From JAEXOD01 sp963663265 (GTDB taxonomy: Bacteria > Bacteroidota > Ignavibacteria > Ignavibacteriales > Melioribacteraceae), in NCBI GenBank assembly GCA_963663265.2, contig CAXXXM010000002.1, positions 1,550,001-1,614,000 of the forward strand: a stretch of 64,000 nt of DNA, read 5' to 3'. A model generated the notes under the pieces. That model saw only the letters and a list, made by a program, of their open reading frames with translations, searched no databases and was not told the origin of the DNA. The translations under genes were made by a program, and so were the position numbers. Of this stretch, positions 29,199-38,466 are shown piece after piece (positions within the stretch are counted from its first letter, which is position 1; each line of letters begins with the position of its first letter).

Positions 29199-31622
29199 AT
29201 GCGGTTATTATCTTTAATTTTTGTTGTCTTTTGTTCACTTTCTTTAGCTCAATCCAATTTAAAAATCAACAAACAAGAGTATTTTGAAACTCAAGGGTTA
29301 AATGTGATGGTATTTCACGATTATTATCCCGATGGACATCAAACCGGTGTAACTATTATTCAAAATGGTAATAGAATTGCTGCAAATGGCGATCTTAGGT
29401 TAGAAGCTGCTCCGGGGCAATGGTCACCAGTTCCTGTTGTTGGTAAAAGGATTGTGAATTTGGTGGAAAATGAAATTTCTGTTTCATTAAGTTATCCTGA
29501 TTCTTCTAAAGATAGAAAAGGATTTAACCCTATTGTTTATCCTGATTTAACATTAAAGTATAATGTTCGTGTAAAATGTGTTGATACAACCATAAAAATA
29601 TTTGTCGATCTGGAAAAACCTCTTGATAAAGAATGGATTGGTAAAGTTGGATTTAATATTGAGTTATTTCCGGGTGAATACTTTGGAAAATCGTATATAA
29701 TGGATAATAAACAAGGAATATTTCCGCAACAGGTTAATGGTCCAAGTTATTACGATACTGAACACAAACTACAAATAACTCCTTTGGCTGAAGGCAAAAA
29801 TTTAATTGTAGCTCCTGAAAACGAAAACAATAAACTGGTTTTTCAATCTAATAACAATTTAATTTTATTAGATGGACGTGGCGAGCATAATAATGGTTGG
29901 TTTATTGTCCGCTCGTTAGTGTTACCAAACAAAACAAAAGATGCTGTTGAATTAACAATAACACCCAGTATTAAACCTAATTATATCTATTCACCAGTAG
30001 TTCAAGTATCGCAAGTTGGTTATCATCCTAATCAAAGTAAAATAGCTGTAATTGAACAAGATAAATACGATACATCGGTACAAACAATAAAATTGTATAA
30101 ATTTTCTTCAATAGGAAACAAAGAGTTAATAACATCTGATACACCAAAATTGTGGGGAGGGTTTATAAGGTATAAATATTATCAGTTCGATTTTTCAAAG
30201 GTTAATGACGAAGGCATATATTTAATAGAATACGGCAAGTATACTACTTCCCCTTTTCAAATTTCCAAAGAAGTATTTGCACGTCATGTTTGGCAGCCCA
30301 CTCTTGAATATTTTTTACCTGTTCAAATGTGTCATATGCGTGTTAATGATAGGTACAAAGTTTGGCATGGCTTGTGTCATGAAGATGATGCTTTAATGGC
30401 ACCAACGGATACTATTCATTTTGATGGATATGAGCAAGGGAAAAGTACGTTAACAAAATATAAATCCGGTGAACATGTGCCTAATTTAAATGTTGGCGGG
30501 TGGCATGATGCAGGAGATTATGATTTGAGAATTGAATCGCAAGCAGCAACCGTTTATTCATTGGCTTTAGCTTATGAAGAGTTTAATGTAACTTATGACG
30601 AAACAACTATTAATCAAAACAGTAAATTAGTTGAAATGCATCAACCGGATGGAACACCTGACATTTTACAACAAATTGAACATGGTTTGATTAGCATTGT
30701 AAATGGATATAACAGTTTGGGAAGACTGTATAGAGGGATAATATGTCCAACATTGAGACAATATACATTGCTTGGCGATGGAATTAATATGACTGATGGA
30801 AAAATATTTAGTGATTCCAATAAAGATATTGAGGATGACCGATTAGTTTTTACTGAGGAAAATCCATGGCGTGAACTATATGTTGCGGGTACTTTGGCAG
30901 GTACTGCAAGAGCTATAAAAAATTATAATCCACAATTATCCAGCGAATGTATAAAAATTGCAAAAACTATTTGGGGTAACTATAATTCAGAAAAGTATTT
31001 TAAAAGTTTTGTTGCAATTGAATTATTTTTAACTACTGGAGAAGCTGAATATAAAAATTATATATTGAATTATATTAGTACCGAAAAACAAATTATTAAT
31101 AATGCTTGGTTGTTAGGCAGGGCTCTTCCTTTATTAAAAGATGAAAATTACAACTCGTTAGTTAATTCTGTTTTGGGAAAATTAAAAACAGAAATAGAAA
31201 ACCAGCAGAATGAAAATCCATATGGTGTACCTTATAAGCCGGACATATGGGGAGCAGGTTGGAGTATCCAAGAGTTTGGTGTAAAGCAATATTTTTTAAA
31301 TAAATCGTTCCCTAATCTCTTTCCAAAAGACAATTTATTAAAAGCATTAAATTTTGTTTTGGGTACACATCCGGGTAATAATACATCTTCTTTTGCTTCC
31401 GGTGTAGGTGTAAATTCTTTAATAGTGGCATATGGTGTAAATCGTGATGAATGGTCATATATTCCGGGTGGTGTTGGCTCGGGAACCGCAATTATACGTC
31501 CTGATTTTCCAGAATTAAAAGTTTGGCCCTATTTTTGGCAGCAGGCTGAGTATGTTATGGGAGGCGGAGCCTGTGATTTTATGTTTTTAGTTTTGGCTGC
31601 AAATTCTATATTGAATAATTAA
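29199..31622 (+). CDS. Glycoside hydrolase family 9 (cellulase-type) enzyme
   Basis: 807 residues. The ATG at 29199 (AAGGA site 8 nt upstream) opens a signal peptide MRLLSLIFVVFCSLSLAQ; upstream frame lacks this. About 250 residues of unassigned beta structure come first. A CelD-N Ig-like domain follows ('VVQVSQVGYHPNQSK', about 265-360), then the (alpha/alpha)6 GH9 domain. The catalytic base motif is GGWHDAGDYD (Asp437, Asp440) and the proton donor is probably Glu784 in WQQAEYVMGGG. GH9 enzymes cleave beta-1,4-glucans by inversion; some are exo-glucosaminidases, so the substrate is open. No T9SS sorting domain is present, so it probably stays periplasmic. It is a single gene between two hairpin-rich spacers. 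Confidence 0.87.
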   Translation: MRLLSLIFVVFCSLSLAQSNLKINKQEYFETQGLNVMVFHDYYPDGHQTGVTIIQNGNRIAANGDLRLEAAPGQWSPVPVVGKRIVNLVENEISVSLSYPDSSKDRKGFNPIVYPDLTLKYNVRVKCVDTTIKIFVDLEKPLDKEWIGKVGFNIELFPGEYFGKSYIMDNKQGIFPQQVNGPSYYDTEHKLQITPLAEGKNLIVAPENENNKLVFQSNNNLILLDGRGEHNNGWFIVRSLVLPNKTKDAVELTITPSIKPNYIYSPVVQVSQVGYHPNQSKIAVIEQDKYDTSVQTIKLYKFSSIGNKELITSDTPKLWGGFIRYKYYQFDFSKVNDEGIYLIEYGKYTTSPFQISKEVFARHVWQPTLEYFLPVQMCHMRVNDRYKVWHGLCHEDDALMAPTDTIHFDGYEQGKSTLTKYKSGEHVPNLNVGGWHDAGDYDLRIESQAATVYSLALAYEEFNVTYDETTINQNSKLVEMHQPDGTPDILQQIEHGLISIVNGYNSLGRLYRGIICPTLRQYTLLGDGINMTDGKIFSDSNKDIEDDRLVFTEENPWRELYVAGTLAGTARAIKNYNPQLSSECIKIAKTIWGNYNSEKYFKSFVAIELFLTTGEAEYKNYILNYISTEKQIINNAWLLGRALPLLKDENYNSLVNSVLGKLKTEIENQQNENPYGVPYKPDIWGAGWSIQEFGVKQYFLNKSFPNLFPKDNLLKALNFVLGTHPGNNTSSFASGVGVNSLIVAYGVNRDEWSYIPGGVGSGTAIIRPDFPELKVWPYFWQQAEYVMGGGACDFMFLVLAANSILNN

Positions 31623-31658
31623 GTCTGTTAAGTTCTTGAATATTGGGTTAAAGTTTAT

Positions 31659-31684
31659 AGCCATTCTTATTGAATGGCTTTTAC
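31659..31684 (+). terminator. Terminator after the GH9 gene
   Basis: Arms AGCCATTC and GAATGGCT with loop TTATT, followed by TTTT. Confidence 0.75.
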
Positions 31685-31840
31685 ATTAATCATAAGTTTT
31701 GTATGAAAGCAGCTAAAATAAAGGTGTTTTGAATCATAATTATTGCGTCACAGTACGACCGATGACACCTAAGATTGGGCTTGCTAAGTTTTGTAACAAC
31801 CTGGTTACGTATGTGTTTCATAGTTGAGGACTGTTGTTCT

Positions 31841-31869
31841 TGGCGGTCATGGTCTTACCATGACCGAAT
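31841..31869. repeat. 29-nt repeat with 9-bp hairpin, right copy
   Basis: Identical to 28803-28831 and in the same orientation. Confidence 0.85.
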
Positions 31870-32051
31870 GAATTTACTGTCAAAAGACCAGTATTTTTGA
31901 TAAAAATTTGCGTCACGGTACGACCCCGAGATCGGAATTTTTGAGTTTTGTAACAACCACGTCACGCGTCACTCGTTTCTCGTCACTTTCTTTCCCTGTC
32001 ACGCGTCACTATCTATCACCAGTTTCAAGTTTCCGGTCTCAAGTTTCTATC

Positions 32052-33761
32052 TTATTTTCTAAAATTTTCTTTCCAAAACTCAAAAGTTAAAAACCATTCA
32101 ACAATTTGTGCTTTTTGATTATTTCCATTATAATAATCAAATACTGCTGTTTTTATTAATTCTTTATTATAAATCGGTTCGTTAATAAAACTGCTGCTGT
32201 TTAATTTGTCTAATGTATAATCTTTTAATTTACTTAAAACTACTGTATTTAAATCTAAAATAAATGGTTTTGTAATTTTGCTTTTTACTTTTGTAAGAAC
32301 CCAGGCAGTTCTATTGCTCATCCAAAATGGATAAGAAGAGTGATTTTTTACTAATGGAAATCTTGTAAGCTGTGGTTCATTCTTTTTAATTATTTTTCTA
32401 AAAAGTCTTGCTTTAAGTCTTTTTTTAAGCGGAATCCTAAGTCCGATATTTATTAAATTAGGTTGAATAAATGCTGTAAAAGTGGTACAAATATCATCTA
32501 AACGCTGCTGACTAAAAGCTGTGCTGTTTGGCAATTTAACAACCATAGACATTAAATCTAACCAATTTTCAACCCCAATATCTTTTGGATTTGGGAGCAT
32601 TGTAAACATTTCCGCAATTGAAAGCTCGAGATTTTTAACGTTAAAAAAATCATTATTAAAAATGTTTGGTCTACTACTTAAAAAGAATTTTAACATGCTG
32701 TCAATTCGTTTATCTAATATCTCTTTTCTACCTGCAATTGCAAGTCGGTTAAACATTTGTCGTCTGTATAATTCGCCGTAACTACCATCCATTCCCAAAA
32801 TTGTTGAGTCCGAAAAATGCTCATGCATACTAAATTGAATCATTTCGGAAATTGGAATTGTAACATTTGTATAAGCTGCATTATTAGTAAAATCTTCTAC
32901 TAATTTTTCAACTTTTGGAATTTCATAATTATAAATTTTATGTTTAATATTAAAAGTGTCAGTAATATTTTTTGAATAAATTATGTCGGGTAGTTTGTTG
33001 TTTCCAAAAGTGTGAACTGCCCATTCGCCTTTAGTTTCTTTAAGTAAATACGATAGCAGCAAGCGGGAATCCAAACCGCCGGTTAAACCAAGTGATAACT
33101 TTTTATTTGAATTTAAATAAGTTAAAGCAATTTTTTCTAATACATTGTCAAATTCGTTCGTTTCTGCGGTGCTTTTGAAATTTGGTCTTAATTTGTGGGA
33201 TAATGTTTTTTCAAGTTTACCATCTTGATATATTAAGCGTCCTGATACTGTATTTAAGTTTTTAATTAATGGAATACTGTTTGTTTTGAAATTCAAATAC
33301 CATGCAGCTGCTAATTCCTGATAATTAAAGTCTTGTTTTGAGGATAGCTTGGAAATTATGTTAAGTTTGTTTGAAAAAATTATTGTTTCATTTTCTTCAA
33401 CAAAGTATAATTTTTTAACTTCCAGAATATCATTAAAAAATATTAACTTGTTATTATTCCAAATTACACCGCAATAATGTCCATCCGGTAGTTTTATATT
33501 TTCTATTCTTTTTGCATAATCAAACCACTTTTCTGAATCAAGCAAAGAATAACCTTTGTCTTGCAATGCTAAGCCAACACCACTTATACAAAAACCAAAA
33601 TCCGGGTTGTTATTATTATAAAAGATATTTTTATCTTTTTGTCCTATTAAAATATATTTATTTTCTGCAATAATTGCTTTTGAAGAACTATTTGCAAAGG
33701 TATTAATTTTGTTTAATAATTCGGACGAGTACTTTCCAAAGCAGCCGCAAAACCAGCTCAT
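32052..33761 (-). CDS. Asparagine-synthase-like ATP-dependent ligase without N-terminal nucleophile
   Basis: 569 residues. The N-terminal half resembles the class II glutamine amidotransferase fold ('LPDGHYCGVIWNNNKLIFFND'-type strand, split here), but it starts MSWFCGCFG. The cysteines are at 5 and 7 rather than at position 2, so glutaminase activity is unlikely. The C-terminal half has the PP-loop LTGGLDSRLLL (about 226-236) in place of SGGxDS, which indicates substrate adenylation. Such glutaminase-dead relatives include beta-lactam synthetases and lasso-peptide cyclases; others sit in polysaccharide loci. Its start is 2 nt from the stop of the SIR2-like gene, so they are co-transcribed at the end of the mnmE run. 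The reaction product is unknown. Confidence 0.75.
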   Translation of the reverse strand: MSWFCGCFGKYSSELLNKINTFANSSSKAIIAENKYILIGQKDKNIFYNNNNPDFGFCISGVGLALQDKGYSLLDSEKWFDYAKRIENIKLPDGHYCGVIWNNNKLIFFNDILEVKKLYFVEENETIIFSNKLNIISKLSSKQDFNYQELAAAWYLNFKTNSIPLIKNLNTVSGRLIYQDGKLEKTLSHKLRPNFKSTAETNEFDNVLEKIALTYLNSNKKLSLGLTGGLDSRLLLSYLLKETKGEWAVHTFGNNKLPDIIYSKNITDTFNIKHKIYNYEIPKVEKLVEDFTNNAAYTNVTIPISEMIQFSMHEHFSDSTILGMDGSYGELYRRQMFNRLAIAGRKEILDKRIDSMLKFFLSSRPNIFNNDFFNVKNLELSIAEMFTMLPNPKDIGVENWLDLMSMVVKLPNSTAFSQQRLDDICTTFTAFIQPNLINIGLRIPLKKRLKARLFRKIIKKNEPQLTRFPLVKNHSSYPFWMSNRTAWVLTKVKSKITKPFILDLNTVVLSKLKDYTLDKLNSSSFINEPIYNKELIKTAVFDYYNGNNQKAQIVEWFLTFEFWKENFRK

Positions 33762-33763
33762 AA

Positions 33764-34882
33764 CTAAACCGTTAAAACCTTTTTCATTAAAGCTTCATCT
33801 TCAACCAAAGCTTGAAAAGAAGTTTGAATAAATTTTACATTTTTAGAAAGAGGCAAATAATTGGCTTTAAAGGATATTGTGTCTTTTGTATTTAAAACAA
33901 CAATTTTGGTTTTCGGACAAATATTTTTCTTTAATAGAGCTTTAATGTGAATATCGGTATGAGAAAGGGAATAGCCAATAAAAACAATTTTTTTTGCTTT
34001 TCTTATTTCTCTTGAGGCTTCAGAAAACAACTGAGAAATTATAGGATGAGATAAAGCTTTTATATTAGATGGAGGCAAAATTAAAGTTTGAAACTCTGTG
34101 TTGTCAATGGGACAAAAATATTCATATTGTTTCATATCGGGATAAGTATAACCTAAAAATATTCCCTTGTTTAAATCGATCTTTCTATCCCAGGTAGTCA
34201 ATAAAACTTGATTGCAGCAATTGCAATATTTCCAATTTAAGCTGCCATGTAGTTTTAATATTTTATAAGCATGAGGTTCAATATCAATATCAACCGATAC
34301 AGGTTCTTTTGGGTTAATCCAATAATTATATTTGTGCAATGTATGAATTGGTTCGTAATTCATAAAAGGTAGATGGTAATCAATAAAACGTTGTTTATGA
34401 AACAGGGAATCAAAAGCTTGTTCTAATAGAGTATCGTAATTTAAGTTAATAATACTAATGTTATTATTATATTTTTCAATAGCCTCCCAAAATAAGTGAT
34501 AATAACGGCTCGATTTACTTGCTTTAGCATCAACCACATAATGAATCAATTTAATTAAATATTCTTTAATTAAACGTAATGTTCTGTTGGTATACTCTTG
34601 GCTAAGCGATTCGTCTTGTTGAATAAAATAATCAATAAATCCAAAAACGGCTTCAAGAGGAGGGTAATAGTCTTTTTCAATGTTATAATTGAAGTTTTCG
34701 GTAACAAATTTTGTAACAATTTTACCAATATCAGATTCACTAATTTCGGGAAGCTCTTTACCCAAAATCATGGGGAGCAGGTGTTTTTGGAGCGGAACAT
34801 CATCTGCATGGGATGCTCCGGCTCCTAAAACAAAAACTATATCACGAGAAGAAGGATAACGTAAAAATATTTCCTTTTTCAA
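33764..34882 (-). CDS. SIR2-like NAD-binding domain protein
   Basis: 372 residues from a TTG at 34882; a stop codon lies directly upstream and an AAGG site precedes it. The SIR2-type Rossmann fold shows VFVLGAGASHADD (about 16-28), 'IINLNYDTLLE' near 150 (Asn and Asp of the NAD pocket), 'KILKLHGSLNW' near 213 (the HG position), and 'KIVFIGYSLSHTDIHIKALL' near the C-terminus. Cysteines in 'YCNCCNQ' and 'YFCPIDN' could form a small zinc site. This class includes NAD-degrading effectors of antiphage systems, but stand-alone relatives of unknown role are also common. It sits 14 nt after murQ and 2 nt before the asparagine-synthase-like gene, an unusual place for it. Confidence 0.82.
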   Translation of the reverse strand: MKKEIFLRYPSSRDIVFVLGAGASHADDVPLQKHLLPMILGKELPEISESDIGKIVTKFVTENFNYNIEKDYYPPLEAVFGFIDYFIQQDESLSQEYTNRTLRLIKEYLIKLIHYVVDAKASKSSRYYHLFWEAIEKYNNNISIINLNYDTLLEQAFDSLFHKQRFIDYHLPFMNYEPIHTLHKYNYWINPKEPVSVDIDIEPHAYKILKLHGSLNWKYCNCCNQVLLTTWDRKIDLNKGIFLGYTYPDMKQYEYFCPIDNTEFQTLILPPSNIKALSHPIISQLFSEASREIRKAKKIVFIGYSLSHTDIHIKALLKKNICPKTKIVVLNTKDTISFKANYLPLSKNVKFIQTSFQALVEDEALMKKVLTV

Positions 34883-34896
34883 CTATTACCTTAAAT

Positions 34897-35832
34897 TTAA
34901 TTACGAGTTTCGTTAGCAATTGCTTGACGAACAAAACCATCAGCTTTTTCTAATCTAATTTTAGCTTCTTCAGCAGAAACATTAGCTTTAATCATAACAA
35001 GAGCGGTTTTAACATGCCCGCCGGCTTCATTTAAGTATTTACCTGCTTCGTCATAGTTTAAGCCTGTAATGGTCATTACAATACGTTTTGAACGTTCTAC
35101 AAGTTTTTTATTTGTCATTTGTAAATCGATCATCATGTTTTCATATACTTTTCCCATTCGTATCATAGAGGTGGTTGTAAGCATATTTAGGACTAATTTT
35201 TGAGCGGTACCGCTTTTCATTCTTGTTGAGCCCATAACAACTTCAGGACCAACAAAAGCACAAATAGCAACATCAACAAAATCATAATCAAATGTACTGC
35301 GAGGGTTACAAGTAACATATAAAGTTTTAGCACCAATTTCTTTAGCTTTTTTAACCGCACCAACAACGTAAGGAGTTCGTTTACTTGCTGCAATACCGCA
35401 AACAACATCCTTATCTGTTACATTAACTGCCATAACATCATTAGCACCATATTCTTCAAAATCTTCAGCACCTTCTTGAGCTCTGAACATAGCTTCTCTA
35501 CCGCCGGCAATAAAACCATCGATCATACCAAAAGGAGTACCGAAAGTTGGAGGACATTCAGACGCATCAACAACACCCAAACGACCACTTGTTCCCGCTC
35601 CAAAATATAAAAGTCTTCCACCATTTTTAAAAGCTGTAACAATAATATCAACCGCTTGTTCAATATATGGTATTTCTTCTTCGACAGCCAAAGGAACTTT
35701 TTTATCTTCGTTGTTGATGATTTTTAATATTTCAAGGGTTGAACGAGCATCAATATCCATTGAATTTGGGTTGCGTTGTTCGGTACTTAAATTAGTAATT
35801 TCTTCAAATAGTTTTTTGTTTTCAGTGTTCAT
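34897..35832 (-). CDS. murQ: N-acetylmuramic acid 6-phosphate etherase
   Basis: 311 residues, usual length. It cleaves the lactyl ether of MurNAc-6-phosphate in cell-wall recycling. SIS-domain marks are 'LLYFGAGTSGRLGVVDASECPPTFG' (read in two halves), 'FIAGGREAMFRAQEGAED', 'VVCGIAASKRTPYVVGA', and 'MGSTRMKSGTAQKLVLNML', which identifies MurQ. The start overlaps the rsmG stop by ATGA. The next gene downstream is the SIR2-like protein. Confidence 0.95.
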   Translation of the reverse strand: MNTENKKLFEEITNLSTEQRNPNSMDIDARSTLEILKIINNEDKKVPLAVEEEIPYIEQAVDIIVTAFKNGGRLLYFGAGTSGRLGVVDASECPPTFGTPFGMIDGFIAGGREAMFRAQEGAEDFEEYGANDVMAVNVTDKDVVCGIAASKRTPYVVGAVKKAKEIGAKTLYVTCNPRSTFDYDFVDVAICAFVGPEVVMGSTRMKSGTAQKLVLNMLTTTSMIRMGKVYENMMIDLQMTNKKLVERSKRIVMTITGLNYDEAGKYLNEAGGHVKTALVMIKANVSAEEAKIRLEKADGFVRQAIANETRN

Positions 35833-36509
35833 TTAATCAATTCCAATAATATTAATTTTTTTTCTTTTTCATTTCTTGTATTAGTTGGTTTATATCCAAG
35901 TTCAAATATAGTAGATTTTTTAATATGAGACTTGTATTTTGTTCCTGCTGTTTCAACTTCTTCTTCAATCTCTCCCCCCTTCAGCGATAAAAGTATTGTT
36001 TTTTCTTTCATCAACGGAAGTGCATAGCGTACTAAAACTATTAAAGGTACAGTAGCTCTGCTAACAATTACATCAAAAGAATTAGCGTATTTGGCAATAA
36101 ACTCAGGACTTTCTACCCTATCGTTTACCGCCGTAGCATTGCTTAATTTCATTTTTTTAATAAATTCAGAAACTGATTCAATCTTTTTTGTAATTGAATC
36201 AACTAAAACGCCTTTCATTAAAGGACGCATAATAGCAATTGGGATACCCGGGAATCCGCCACCCGTACCAATGTCTAAAAACCGAGAAAACTTATCGGGG
36301 ATATACTGTGAAATAAAAGCAGAAATAAAAACATGGTTTTCTACAACTTTCTCAATATCTTTCCTTGAAACAAGATTAATAACTTCATTTTTTTGCACAA
36401 CTAAAGATGCATAATGAGCTAATCTTTCCATCTGGTAGATGTCTGGTGAAAGGTTATTTTCCCAAAAATAGCTTTTTAACTCGCGCAAATATTGTTCTTG
36501 ATTGTCCAA
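35829..36509 (-). CDS. rsmG: 16S rRNA (guanine527-N7)-methyltransferase
   Basis: 226 residues from a TTG start at 36509 with a GAGG site five nt upstream; no in-frame ATG is available. The SAM-binding Rossmann motif is 'FLDIGTGGGFPGIPIAI', and 'EVINLVSRKDIEKVVENHV' and 'DVIVSRATVPL' are family marks. It methylates G527 of 16S rRNA. It lies 12 nt after mnmG and overlaps murQ by 4 nt. The gidA-gidB order is widely conserved near chromosome origins. Confidence 0.95.
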   Translation of the reverse strand: MDNQEQYLRELKSYFWENNLSPDIYQMERLAHYASLVVQKNEVINLVSRKDIEKVVENHVFISAFISQYIPDKFSRFLDIGTGGGFPGIPIAIMRPLMKGVLVDSITKKIESVSEFIKKMKLSNATAVNDRVESPEFIAKYANSFDVIVSRATVPLIVLVRYALPLMKEKTILLSLKGGEIEEEVETAGTKYKSHIKKSTIFELGYKPTNTRNEKEKKLILLELIK

Positions 36510-36521
36510 AACCGCCTCATT

Positions 36522-38393
36522 TTAGTTCTTTAAATATATTAATAAAGCCGAAATATCCGATGGTGTAACTCCGGAAATGCGTGAAGCTTGACCAATCGAA
36601 CGGGGCTTAACCTTATTTAATTTTTCTCTTCCTTCTGTAGATATTGCATTCAACTTCTTATAATCTAAATTAACTGGTATTTGAACATTTTCTAACTTCT
36701 CAAATCGTTCAATAATCTCTTGCTGTCTTTTAATATAACCTTCATATTTCAGTTCAATTTCTACCTGTTCAACAACAGTTTGATTCTCCTTTAATTCTGT
36801 TAATGTTTTGTTTGTATTCTCTTCAACTAAAGATAAAAGAGTGTTTAAATTTGCGTCTGGCCTTTTAACTAACTTCCCAATGGTTTCCGAAAACTCAATT
36901 TTATTGTTTTCTTCAACAATGCTGTTATATTTTGCCGGTTGAATTTTTACCTTATTTAGTAGGTCTTTCGATTTAGTAATTAAAACTTCTCTAATCTTAA
37001 ATTCTTTATAAATATCCTCGTCTACTAATCCAAAGCTGTAGCCGTATTCCATCAGTCGACGGTCGGAGTTGTCTTGACGCAGCAGCAGCCTATGTTCGGC
37101 ACGTGATGTGAACATTCTATATGGTTCGTCGGTTGATTTGCCAACCAAATCATCAACCAAAACTCCTATATACGCCTCGCTTCTTTTGAGAACAAATTCA
37201 GCTTTGTTTTGAATTTTTAAAGCGGCATTTACTCCGGCAATTAAACCCTGAGCAGCTGCCTCTTCGTATCCGGAAGTACCGTTAACTTGACCGGCAAAGT
37301 AAAGCCCTTTTATTTTTTTTGTTTCCAAAGTCAAATCAATCTGATATGGTGGAAAATAGTCGTATTCAACGGCATATCCCGGTCTAAGCATTTCTACATG
37401 TTCCAAGCCTTTTATTTTATGTAAAGCATTGTACTGAATATCAGCCGGTAATGATGATGAAAAACCATTTATATAAATGATGTTTGTGTTTAAACTTTCG
37501 GGTTCAAGGAATAATTGGTGACGAGGTTTATCAGAAAATCTTACAATTTTATCTTCAATAGAGGGACAGTATCTTGGACCAACACCATTAATTACGCCTG
37601 TAAAAAGCGGACTTCTATCAAATCCTTTTTCTAATTCTTTGTGTACATCTAAGTCAGTATAAGTCATGTGACAGCTAACTTGAGGCAGAAACGGGAATTT
37701 TAATTTGTTTGTTTTTAATGAAAATGGTTCTGGGTTTTCATCTCCCGGTTGTTCTTCAAGAACAGAATAATCGATAGTCTCTTTGTTTAACCTTGCGGGA
37801 GTCCCTGTTTTTAGTCGTCCGGCTTCAAATCCCATTTTAACTAACGATTCCGTTAACCCCAATGATGGTTCTTCGCCATACCTTCCACCCTGAGTTTTAG
37901 TGAAGCCGGTATGCATTAATCCGTTTAAGAAAGTACCTGAACAAACAATAACCGATTTACATTTAATCTCTTCCCCTTTCAAAGTTCTTACACCTACTAT
38001 TTGGGCGTTTTCTTCAAAAACCTCAACAACAGAATCCTCTATAATAGTTGTACGAGGCAGCCCTGCAACAAATTCAGAAGCAGCTTTTGAATAAAGTTCT
38101 CGTTCGGATTGACATCTACCTGCCCATACAGCAGGACCTTTAGAGCGATTTAATATTCTAAATTGAATACCTGTTAAATCAGCCAATACACCCATCGCAC
38201 CGCCAAGTGCATCAATCTCATGAACCAAATGTCCTTTTGCACTCCCGCCTATTGCCGGATTGCAGCTCATTCTTCCAAAGCCATTTTTATCCATTGTAAC
38301 AACGGCAACAGAACAACCCATTTTATCGGCAGCATAAACAGCTTCAATTCCGGCATGACCGCCGCCAACTACTATAACATCAAAGTATCTCAT
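36522..38393 (-). CDS. mnmG: tRNA uridine 5-carboxymethylaminomethyl modification enzyme MnmG
   Basis: 623 residues, full length. The FAD-binding N-terminus is VIVVGGGHAGIEAVYAADKMG; signatures are 'GPAVWAGRCQSERELY' and 'GLYFAGQVNGTSGYEEAAAQG'. The C-terminal helical tRNA/MnmE-interacting part ends 'RSIGQASRISGVTPSDISALLIYL'. With MnmE it makes cmnm5U at the wobble base of several tRNAs. The gene is preceded by two parS-like sites. Confidence 0.97.
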   Translation of the reverse strand: MRYFDVIVVGGGHAGIEAVYAADKMGCSVAVVTMDKNGFGRMSCNPAIGGSAKGHLVHEIDALGGAMGVLADLTGIQFRILNRSKGPAVWAGRCQSERELYSKAASEFVAGLPRTTIIEDSVVEVFEENAQIVGVRTLKGEEIKCKSVIVCSGTFLNGLMHTGFTKTQGGRYGEEPSLGLTESLVKMGFEAGRLKTGTPARLNKETIDYSVLEEQPGDENPEPFSLKTNKLKFPFLPQVSCHMTYTDLDVHKELEKGFDRSPLFTGVINGVGPRYCPSIEDKIVRFSDKPRHQLFLEPESLNTNIIYINGFSSSLPADIQYNALHKIKGLEHVEMLRPGYAVEYDYFPPYQIDLTLETKKIKGLYFAGQVNGTSGYEEAAAQGLIAGVNAALKIQNKAEFVLKRSEAYIGVLVDDLVGKSTDEPYRMFTSRAEHRLLLRQDNSDRRLMEYGYSFGLVDEDIYKEFKIREVLITKSKDLLNKVKIQPAKYNSIVEENNKIEFSETIGKLVKRPDANLNTLLSLVEENTNKTLTELKENQTVVEQVEIELKYEGYIKRQQEIIERFEKLENVQIPVNLDYKKLNAISTEGREKLNKVKPRSIGQASRISGVTPSDISALLIYLKN

Positions 38394-38403
38394 TTATTCC
38401 TTT

Positions 38404-38419
38404 CGTTTCACGTGAAACA
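38404..38419. promoter_or_regulatory. parS-like ParB-binding site 1
   Basis: CGTTTCACGTGAAACA differs from the parS consensus TGTTNCACGTGAAACA at the first base only. It lies between mnmE and mnmG. Confidence 0.75.
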
Positions 38420-38447
38420 TGTTTTTTGGTTTTTTTTAGTTTATAAA

Positions 38448-38463
38448 TGTTCCACGTGAAACA
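38448..38463. promoter_or_regulatory. parS-like ParB-binding site 2
   Basis: TGTTCCACGTGAAACA is an exact match to TGTTNCACGTGAAACA. It is 44 nt from site 1 and ends 3 nt before the mnmE stop. Confidence 0.85.
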
Positions 38464-38466
38464 TGT

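Larger units (their letters stand above)
31623..32051. repeat. Repeat-rich intergenic region right of the GH9 gene
   Basis: About 430 bp. A terminator comes first, then modules shared with 28402-29000: the 29-nt hairpin element, two degraded GTCACGGT hairpins, two TTTTGTAACAACC strings (near 31789 and 31946) and two GTCACGCGTCACT strings (near 31960 and 31999). It closes with a CCAGTTTCAAGTTTC-like tail that also ends the left region. No credible gene was seen. Confidence 0.75.

Noticed and set aside
31908..32090. A 60-codon plus-strand open frame right of the GH9 gene
   Set aside because: It reads the GTCACGCGTCACT modules as Ser/Arg/Thr-rich peptide and runs into the opposite gene.
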